Positions 6,338 to 11,553 of a DNA stretch of 11,553 bases are shown piece after piece. Numbering within the stretch: the first letter of the stretch is position 1; every line of letters begins with the position of its first letter. The notes under the pieces are model-generated. The model did not search any database. It was not told the DNA's origin and saw only the letters and a program-made list of their open reading frames with translations. The translations under genes and the position numbers were made by a program. This DNA is from JAENVU01 sp031362155. Lineage in GTDB: Bacteria > Actinomycetota > Acidimicrobiia > IMCC26256 > JAENVU01. Where the stretch lies: positions 1-11,553 of the forward strand of contig JANLRZ010000145.1 of NCBI GenBank assembly GCA_031362155.1. The letters run 5' to 3'.

Positions 6338-6748
6338 GTGACGTCGGACCCTCCTCGAATACCGGTGCTGGTCGCCCGCGCCGCGTTCGCGGCCACGCCG
6401 TCGAGTGCGGCCCAGGCGCGGCGCTTCCTCGGAGCCGCTCTCCAGCGGTGGCGGTGCGACGCGGCCCTCGTCGAACGTGTGGTCCTGCTCGGCAGCGAGC
6501 TGGTCGGACGCGGGCTCGCACATGGCGGCCGCCCCGTCCGCGTCTCGATCCGGCTGGAGACGGAGGGCGATGTCCGCCTCGAGGTGGCCGACGGCGCCGA
6601 CGAGTACGAAGCCGGCGGCCGGGTGCTCACCGAGGTGGGCCGGGCCGTCGTAGAGGCCGTGACGGACCGATGGGGGACCGAGTCGACGCGTTGGGGCCGC
6701 CTCGTGTGGTGCGAGATTGACGGGAGCGCGCGGCAGCCGTCCGAATGA
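6338..6748 (+). CDS. degenerate RsbW-like HATPase-fold regulator (anti-sigma/serine kinase family)
   Basis: A 136-residue protein resembling actinobacterial RsbW-type ATP-binding regulators. AARRFL-like helix AQARRFLGAALQRW (26-38), LLGSELVGRGLAHGG (50-64), a VRVSIRLE strand and VVEAVTDRWG (104-113) with a closing VWCEI strand (123-127) follow family order. The family's N-box, usually SELVTNAVxHA, reads SELVGRGLAHG, so the Mg/ATP asparagine is replaced by Arg58. The GRGL glycine-rich turn before the last helix is EVGR (99-102). ATP binding or kinase activity is therefore doubtful. The start is GTG 6338, the first start after an in-frame TGA at 6314; GTG 6365 is an alternative. Neither has a clear ribosome-binding site. 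It precedes a PP2C and a STAS gene on the same strand, as partner-switching modules do. Confidence 0.75.
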   Translation: MTSDPPRIPVLVARAAFAATPSSAAQARRFLGAALQRWRCDAALVERVVLLGSELVGRGLAHGGRPVRVSIRLETEGDVRLEVADGADEYEAGGRVLTEVGRAVVEAVTDRWGTESTRWGRLVWCEIDGSARQPSE

Positions 6749-6784
6749 TCCCGATCTGAGGGGGCACTGAGCGGTCCGAGCCGG

Positions 6785-6794
6785 GCATGCATGC
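6785..6794. repeat. 10-base perfect palindrome
   Basis: GCATGCATGC lies in the 133-base gap between the HATPase-like and PP2C genes. It might be a regulator site or chance; nothing else supports a role. Confidence 0.3.
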
Positions 6795-6814
6795 TCCGAG
6801 GTGTTGCGAAGCAG

Positions 6815-6831
6815 CCGCGGGCGTTCCGCGG
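6815..6831 (+). terminator. hairpin between HATPase-like and PP2C genes
   Basis: CCGCGG-GCGTT-CCGCGG gives a 6-base GC stem and 5-base loop about 50 bases before the PP2C start. No T-run follows. It may attenuate read-through or be part of the PP2C leader; weak evidence. Confidence 0.3.
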
Positions 6832-6869
6832 ATCAGGCGCGATTTAGACTCCCTACGCTGTGTCGGAAA

Positions 6870-6875
6870 GGGGGG
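6870..6875 (+). promoter_or_regulatory. ribosome-binding site fixing the PP2C start
   Basis: An AAGGGGGG tract ends 6 bases before ATG 6882. An in-frame start at 6801 would add 27 residues without similarity to a PAS domain and lacks this site. Confidence 0.7.
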
Positions 6876-6881
6876 TCGTGG

Positions 6882-7988
6882 ATGGCTTCGGTAGCTGAAC
6901 AACGCCTCACGCTTGCTCTGGAAGCGGCTGGGCTGGGGACCTGGACCTGGGACATGGCAACGGCGACCACTGAGTGGGATGTCCGTCTCGAGGAGCTGCA
7001 CGGATTGTCCCCAGGTGGGTTCGGAGGGACCTTCGATGATTGGGTGGCAAGTTTGCACCCTGACGATCGTGCCGAATGCGTCCGGCGGGTGCAGCGCGCG
7101 CTCGAGAGCCCCGGCCCGTACGTGCTGCTGCACCGCACGACCTGGCTGGATGGTTCCATTCACTGGATCGAATGTCGAGGTCGGGTCACCGTCGATGATC
7201 ACGGGATGCCCACCGGCACGATCGGCGTCGCGCTGGATGTCACCGAGCGCGAGCGCCGTGATGCCATGGTCGAAGTTGAGCTTGAGGAGAAACACGACCT
7301 GGTGACGAGTCTTCAACAAGCGCTGCTTCCGTCAGAGATCCCGTCGGTCCCGGGGGTCAGGGTCGCGGCGCGTTACGTAGCGGCGGGTTCGACGGTTGTC
7401 GGCGGAGATTGGTACGCCGTTGTGCCCCTCCCGGACGGTCGATTGGGTCTCGGCATCGGTGACGTCGCTGGTCATGGACTGTCCGCGGTGGCGGAGATGG
7501 CGGGGGTTCGGTTCAGTCTTCGCGCACTGGCGATGGGAGCGACAGACGCCGAGGATGTTCTCACCCGCCTCAACGATGCGGTTCGGCTTTTCGAACACGA
7601 CGCCTTCATCACGGCGCTCTACGGGATCGTTGACCCCCGAAATCGCGTCTGGTCGTTTTCGAGCGCCGGCCATTGTCCGACGGTCGTCCGTTGCGCGAAC
7701 GGCACGACGTCGCTCATTGCGACTGCGGCGCAGCCACCGCTTGGGCTCGATGGTGCCTACCACCGACAGGACTGTCAGCTCGAACCAGGATCCATGCTGG
7801 TGCTCTATACCGACGGCCTGATCGAGCGCCGATGCGAATCCATTACGGACGGAACGAACCGTCTGATAGATGTCGTTCGCTCCGGCCCGACGGATCCCGA
7901 GGCACTTGCGGATCATCTCCTGGCCGAGCTTGTCGGCGCAGGCGCTCATGACGACGATGTTGCGCTCCTCGTCGTCGCAATCGCCTAG
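6882..7988 (+). CDS. PAS domain-containing PP2C/SpoIIE-type serine phosphatase (RsbU-like)
   Basis: A 368-residue cytoplasmic protein with two domains. A PAS fold spans about 6-123 (GLGTWTWDMATATTEWD, LHPDD at 58-62, HWIECRGRV, then DVTERE at 119-124), joined by a short helix of about 125-147 to a SpoIIE/PP2C phosphatase domain (about 148-368). Metal-ligand and core motifs are present: GGDWY with Asp176, GDVAGHGLSA with Asp194, YTDGL with Asp311 and HDDDVALL with Asp358/Asp359. The QALLP motif at 146-150 is typical of RsbU-type enzymes. It should dephosphorylate a STAS anti-anti-sigma protein in response to a signal at the PAS domain. No heme- or flavin-binding cysteine/histidine signature is obvious, so the signal is unknown. 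The cognate STAS gene is 124 bases downstream and the RsbW-like gene 133 bases upstream. Confidence 0.92.
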   Translation: MASVAEQRLTLALEAAGLGTWTWDMATATTEWDVRLEELHGLSPGGFGGTFDDWVASLHPDDRAECVRRVQRALESPGPYVLLHRTTWLDGSIHWIECRGRVTVDDHGMPTGTIGVALDVTERERRDAMVEVELEEKHDLVTSLQQALLPSEIPSVPGVRVAARYVAAGSTVVGGDWYAVVPLPDGRLGLGIGDVAGHGLSAVAEMAGVRFSLRALAMGATDAEDVLTRLNDAVRLFEHDAFITALYGIVDPRNRVWSFSSAGHCPTVVRCANGTTSLIATAAQPPLGLDGAYHRQDCQLEPGSMLVLYTDGLIERRCESITDGTNRLIDVVRSGPTDPEALADHLLAELVGAGAHDDDVALLVVAIA

Positions 7989-8112
7989 ATACCCGGCGCC
8001 GCGGGCGACGAAACCGATGGCGGGCTGCCGGTGTCGAACCAGTGGGGAAGTGGGAGGGCACGGCAATGTGGGTCTCCGGATGCTTGAGGCGAGCCCGTGC
8101 AAAGATGTGTCC

Positions 8113-8436
8113 ATGAGTCTGCAATGGGGCCAGGTCCAGTACGACGTCGAGGAATCGACGGCCACAGTTCGAGCCACCGGCGACATCGACGTCGCCACGG
8201 CGCCGGAGTTCCGAGACGCCCTCTACCGACTCATCGACGGGGGCGAACCCACCATCACCGTCGATATGGGTGCAGTGTCGTTCATCGACTCGTCGGGGCT
8301 GGGCGCCCTCGTCGCGGCCCAGAAGCGTGCCCGGAAGCAGGGCGCGACCATCACGGTGGCCAACCTGACCAGCTCGGCTCGCAAGCTGTTCGAAATCACC
8401 GGGCTGTTGGACGTGTTCGGCGTCGCTCAGTCCTGA
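8113..8436 (+). CDS. STAS-domain anti-anti-sigma factor (RsbV/SpoIIAA-like)
   Basis: A 107-residue single-domain protein. The STAS pattern is complete: TATVRATGDIDVATAPEF (16-33), a VDMGAVSFIDSSGLGALV segment (50-67), a helix of basic residues (QKRARKQG) and the C-terminal FEITGLLDVF. The Ser60-Ser61 pair in DSSGLG is at the phospho-acceptor site of RsbV and SpoIIAA. It is expected to bind an RsbW-type anti-sigma kinase when dephosphorylated, releasing a sigma factor. The upstream PAS-PP2C is its likely phosphatase. The ATG at 8113 lacks a good Shine-Dalgarno sequence, and the open frame upstream from 7870 is an antisense-looking extension. It faces the SDR gene end-to-end with 89 bases between; no clear terminator is visible there. 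Confidence 0.93.
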   Translation: MSLQWGQVQYDVEESTATVRATGDIDVATAPEFRDALYRLIDGGEPTITVDMGAVSFIDSSGLGALVAAQKRARKQGATITVANLTSSARKLFEITGLLDVFGVAQS

Positions 8437-8525
8437 CCAATCCCTCGCGACGCCGTGCGGTCCGGCCTTCCCGGTCACACTGCGAAGCCGACGCGGTGGA
8501 GGCACCCTTGGTTCGCCGCTGAGCG

Positions 8526-9209
8526 TCAGAATCCGTCGGAGGGGACTTCGCGCTCGCCGGCTTCGATGGCTGCGATGATGCGGCGAGCGACGGCATCGGG
8601 TTCGAGGCCTTGGGGGAGCCGAGGCGCGACCCCGGCGATCGGGTGGTTGGCGAGGCCGGTCTCGGTATGCGGTGGACGCGCGTCGGTCACAGTGATGCCG
8701 GCCGAGCGCAGCTCGCGGGTCAGTCCCCGGCTCGTGGCAGTAAGTGCTGCCTTGGATGCGGCGTAGGCAACCATGCCGGGGAGCGGCTGCTCGGCCACCA
8801 CTGCACTGATGTTGGCGACGAAACCGCGGGTCGCAATCAGCGCGGGGAGCGCGGCGCGGATGAGCCAGAGCGGGCCCAGAACATTGGTGAGGAACAGATC
8901 TTCGATCACGACGTCGTCGGTCTCGATGAGAGACCCGAACGCAACGATCCCGGCCGCGTTGACGATGCCATCGAGTCGGCCGTGGGCGGCGAGGGTGGTC
9001 TCGACGATCGCGTGGCCCGAGTTTGCGTCGCGGAGATCGGCAGCGATGACCGCCGCGTCGATCCCGAGCGCCTCGATGGCGCCCGCATCGCGCGCGGTCA
9101 AGGTGAGTCGAGCGCCGCGCTGCGCGAGTTGGCGTGCGATCTGGCTACCGATGCCGCCGGTGGCGCCGGCGAGAACGATCGACGCCTCCGCGAGGGAACG
9201 GACTGCCAT
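8526..9209 (-). CDS. short-chain dehydrogenase/reductase (SDR)
   Basis: A 227-residue classical SDR, slightly short for the family (about 250). The cofactor motif GATGGIG is at 15-21, the VNAAG strand end at 83-87, and the catalytic residues Ser135 (NISAV), Tyr149 and Lys153 (YAASK) are present. An acidic Asp58 in AADLRD lies at the adenine pocket. An Arg at 40 (LTAR) after the second strand hints at NADP(H) preference. The substrate loop (ARPPHTETGLA, 177-187) contains PPHTET, a common SDR PG-type loop variant. The ATG at 9209 is one base from the stop of the DUF2071 gene (TGA-G-ATG), so the two are in one transcript. The ORF is open upstream, but the added sequence lies within that gene. 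Substrate is unknown; the photolyase neighbourhood suggests a light or redox stress role. Confidence 0.92.
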   Translation of the reverse strand: MAVRSLAEASIVLAGATGGIGSQIARQLAQRGARLTLTARDAGAIEALGIDAAVIAADLRDANSGHAIVETTLAAHGRLDGIVNAAGIVAFGSLIETDDVVIEDLFLTNVLGPLWLIRAALPALIATRGFVANISAVVAEQPLPGMVAYAASKAALTATSRGLTRELRSAGITVTDARPPHTETGLANHPIAGVAPRLPQGLEPDAVARRIIAAIEAGEREVPSDGF

Positions 9210-9210
9210 C

Positions 9211-9984
9211 TCAGCGTCCCAAATCGGCAGGCTCGGCCGCACGGCGCAGGCGCGAGATGCGCTTCGGCGCCGCGGCCCGCACCGAAACGCCGGACGCCCA
9301 ATGTGCGACCGGAGGTTGATCGACCGAGAAGCCGGCTGCTCGCACCAGGCCGGTGTCACAGTCGAGGACGCGTCCGTGGCGAAGCGGCCACGGTTCATGG
9401 TCGATGCGGGCGACGCGAGTGACTCGGTTGCCTGCGTAGAGACGCCAGCGCGCGGTCAAGAACCGGGCGAGGTCATCGTCGGCCACGGTGTCGAGGGGTT
9501 CGACGGCGAGGCTACCGGTGGCACGATCAGGCCATCGCCGCGCAACCTTCCATATGTCGTGGTCGCGGGACTCGTCTCGCCGGATGTCGGCGACGCAGTA
9601 CGGCAGGCCGTACAGCGTGCGGGCGGCGAGGACAGGGAGGAACGAGGGGGCGTCGAGAGAGCAGAACCAGACGCCGGGTCCGTCGGGGCCGACGACGTAG
9701 GTACGGACGTTGACCTCGGGAAAGTCGCGCGTGGTTGGAATGGGGGGTAGGTGGGTGATCGTGAGTGACTGCATCTGGAACGTGACCAGCGACACCCAAC
9801 CGGATCCGGCGTGACAGTCCGGCACGAGTCCCCGCGGCAGCACCCGGGCGACCATCTCGGACGGCACCGGCCAGTGCGCGAATGCCACGTCGGCCCACTG
9901 CTGACGCATGAAAGGCCTGGAGATCGGATGTGGGCACGTGGGACTGGGGTCCACGGCATCGGCGACTCGGAGGTCATTCACCAT
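9211..9984 (-). CDS. DUF2071 (YqjF-like) family protein
   Basis: A 257-residue protein matching DUF2071. The opening RPFMRQQW (23-30) with FAHWPVP, the NVRTYV strand (92-97), VWFCSLDA (105-112) and AARTLYGLPY (120-129) are family signatures. Its fold is related to acetoacetate decarboxylase, but no catalytic lysine arrangement can be verified by eye and the biochemical role of the family is not established. I used ATG 9984; GTG 9990 is possible, and ATG 9909 would remove part of the conserved RPxxRQxW segment. No strong ribosome-binding site is visible. It lies 47 bases after the photolyase stop and one base before the SDR start, in one leftward run. A link to light or oxidative stress is inferred from this context. 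Confidence 0.88.
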   Translation of the reverse strand: MVNDLRVADAVDPSPTCPHPISRPFMRQQWADVAFAHWPVPSEMVARVLPRGLVPDCHAGSGWVSLVTFQMQSLTITHLPPIPTTRDFPEVNVRTYVVGPDGPGVWFCSLDAPSFLPVLAARTLYGLPYCVADIRRDESRDHDIWKVARRWPDRATGSLAVEPLDTVADDDLARFLTARWRLYAGNRVTRVARIDHEPWPLRHGRVLDCDTGLVRAAGFSVDQPPVAHWASGVSVRAAAPKRISRLRRAAEPADLGR

Positions 9985-10031
9985 CGCCACAACGTAGAAG
10001 AACGTGTTTCAGTTCCCAGTGCCGGAGTTGG

Positions 10032-11522
10032 TCAGAGCGTGCCGGCATCCAGCATTCGCAGAACCTCGCGGGCCCGGTGCCCGATGGCGTCTCCGTCGCG
10101 GAGTTTCTGCGCCGCCCGTACCTGGACGACCATCCGCGGGTTGCGAGCGAAGTGATCGGCATGCCGGAGTAGGAAATCCCAATAGAGCGTGGTGAACGGG
10201 CACGCAGTGTCACCGGTACGCGCCTTGCGGTCGTAGGTGCACCCTTTGCAGTAGTCGCTCATCCGATCGATGTAGGCGCCGCCCGCGGCATACGGCTTGG
10301 TCGACATTCGGCCGCCATCGGCATAGAGCGACATGCCCACCACGTTCGGCACCATCACCCATTCCGCACCGTCGACGAAGCCCTCCCACATCCAGTCCGT
10401 CATCTGGCGCGGTGAAACGGCAGCGAGGAGCGCGAGATTGCCGAGCACCATGAGCCGTTGGATGTGATGAGCCCAGCCGCGCTGCTCGACATCTCCGACG
10501 CAGGATGCGACACAACGCATCCGGGTGGCACCGGTGGTCGTCAACGCTCGGGGGAGATCGCGGTGGGCCTCGAGCGCGTTCTCGTTGCGGTATTCAGGTC
10601 CCCAATACCAGTAGATGCCCCACACGTACTCGCGCCATCCGATCACCTGGCGGATGAATCCTTCCGCCGACGCGATCGGCACTCGACCGTCGCGGTACGC
10701 GATTTCGACGGCGTCACAGACTTCGTCGGCCAGCAGGAGCCCGTTGTTCAAGTAGGGCGACAGCATCGAGTGGGCCAGGTGCCAGTTGTCCGAGAGCATG
10801 GCGTCTTCGTGGGGGCCGAACATGGGGAGCACGTTGGTCACGAAATGGTCGAGACGACGCAGGGCTCCCGCGCGAGACGTGGCCCATGTCCCTTGAGGCG
10901 GTTCGCCCCAAATGCAGTTCGGCAGATCAGCGAGCACGGCCCGGTCGAGGTCATCGAGTTCTTCGAGGGGTGGTGCCGGCCATGGACGCGAGCCATCTCG
11001 CGGAGGCGGCTTGCGGTTCTCTGCGTCGTGGTTCCACGTTCCTCCGGCCGGTTCGTCGCCATCCATGAGATACCCGAGCCCGGCGCGCTGGCGGCGATAG
11101 AAGTCCTCGAGGCGAAGCGCCTTCCGCGTGTCGGCCCACGCCGCGAAGTCGGAGTGATGACACAGGAACTGATCAGAGCGCACCGTGACGACGCCGAGGG
11201 CCGCGACGAGCTCGCGGGCGTGGTGACTGTTGGGCTCGGTTGCGACGACGCGGGTCGGATGAAACTCGTCGACGTGATTGCGGAAGCCTTCGGAGAACGT
11301 CTGGCCGACGCGGTAGTCGACCACGAACCCTTCGGTGCGCAGCTCATCTGCGAAACGGCGCATGGACGTGAGCAAGAAGTGGGCGCGCTGCACGTGCCAG
11401 CGTCGGCCACCGAGCTTTGAGCGGGACTCGACGAGGAGCACTCGATGGCGAGTTGGCGACGCGGCGGCGAGGGCACCGATCGCCCGGTTCAGCTGATCGC
11501 CGAACACCCACACCGTCTCCAT
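10032..11522 (-). CDS. FeS-type photolyase/cryptochrome (FeS-BCP, deoxyribodipyrimidine photolyase-related)
   Basis: A 496-residue flavoprotein of the bacterial cryptochrome/photolyase FeS group. The N-terminal Rossmann-like part (METVWVFGDQL, about 1-130) is followed by the helical FAD domain with HSMLSPYLNNGLL (251-263) and IRQVIGWREYVWGIYWY (290-306). Four cysteines, 337, 425, 428 and 441, have spacings of 88, 3 and 13 residues. These are the same spacings as the 4Fe-4S cluster cysteines (350, 438, 441, 454) of Agrobacterium PhrB, a (6-4) photolyase. It probably repairs UV (6-4) photoproducts with blue light, or acts as a light sensor. The ATG at 11522 follows an in-frame TAA 6 bases upstream; no strong ribosome-binding site is seen. 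It heads the leftward photolyase-DUF2071-SDR run. Its promoter is largely outside the window. Confidence 0.93.
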   Translation of the reverse strand: METVWVFGDQLNRAIGALAAASPTRHRVLLVESRSKLGGRRWHVQRAHFLLTSMRRFADELRTEGFVVDYRVGQTFSEGFRNHVDEFHPTRVVATEPNSHHARELVAALGVVTVRSDQFLCHHSDFAAWADTRKALRLEDFYRRQRAGLGYLMDGDEPAGGTWNHDAENRKPPPRDGSRPWPAPPLEELDDLDRAVLADLPNCIWGEPPQGTWATSRAGALRRLDHFVTNVLPMFGPHEDAMLSDNWHLAHSMLSPYLNNGLLLADEVCDAVEIAYRDGRVPIASAEGFIRQVIGWREYVWGIYWYWGPEYRNENALEAHRDLPRALTTTGATRMRCVASCVGDVEQRGWAHHIQRLMVLGNLALLAAVSPRQMTDWMWEGFVDGAEWVMVPNVVGMSLYADGGRMSTKPYAAGGAYIDRMSDYCKGCTYDRKARTGDTACPFTTLYWDFLLRHADHFARNPRMVVQVRAAQKLRDGDAIGHRAREVLRMLDAGTL

Positions 11523-11553
11523 CAGTTAGGCCGCGCGGACACAGAAGCAACGA

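Noticed and set aside
6627..7319. Minus-strand open frames opposite the HATPase-like and PP2C genes
   Set aside because: No motif, and the plus-strand proteins match known families throughout.
8437..8525. Terminator between the STAS and SDR genes
   Set aside because: Only short 4-base GC stems are visible and there is no T-run, so I do not call a feature.
10458..11420. Long plus-strand open frame opposite the photolyase
   Set aside because: Antisense shadow of a gene with full family motifs; no motif or ribosome-binding site of its own.

Overview
The window looks like chromosomal DNA of a high-GC actinobacterium (Actinomycetota; an Acidimicrobiia-like lineage is possible but unproven). Evidence: GC-rich third codon positions, tightly packed genes, GTG starts, probable leaderless starts, and typical actinobacterial families (RsbW/RsbU/RsbV-type regulators, PadR-HAAS pair, lipoproteins, stand-alone NuoF-like protein). 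I see no rRNA, tRNA, CRISPR array, transposase, phage gene or long repeat. No gap between genes exceeds about 140 bases.

Layout. 1-150 (+): C-terminal end of a probable metallo-beta-lactamase-fold protein cut by the window edge. 159-2716 (-): a four-gene run read leftward: PadR repressor, HAAS-domain membrane protein, small lipoprotein, alpha/beta hydrolase. It starts from a consensus-like promoter with a dyad over the -10 region. 2809-3426 (+): a divergent lipoprotein. 3525-5317 (-): a conserved protein of unknown function translationally coupled to an orphan NADH dehydrogenase F-type flavo-iron-sulfur subunit. 5384-5683 (+): a small double-CxxC protein. 5748-6200 (-): an SRPBCC-fold protein. 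6338-8436 (+): a partner-switching group made of a degenerate RsbW-like ATPase-fold protein, a PAS-PP2C phosphatase and a STAS anti-anti-sigma protein. 8526-11522 (-): an operon-like run of an FeS-type photolyase/cryptochrome, a DUF2071 protein and a short-chain dehydrogenase.

How the genes may work together. The PadR/HAAS group probably senses an envelope stress or an amphipathic compound and autoregulates. The PAS-PP2C/STAS/ATPase group resembles an environmental signalling module controlling a sigma factor that is not in the window. Its kinase-like member has lost the N-box asparagine and much of the ATP-lid signature, so either it does not phosphorylate the STAS protein or another kinase does. 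The photolyase run fits a light or oxidative stress role. The NuoF-like protein lacks NuoE and NuoG partners here, so its electron acceptor is unknown.

I found no clearly new defence or mobile system. The most unusual points are the degenerate ATPase in an otherwise complete-looking partner-switching set, and the orphan NuoF coupled to an uncharacterised protein.
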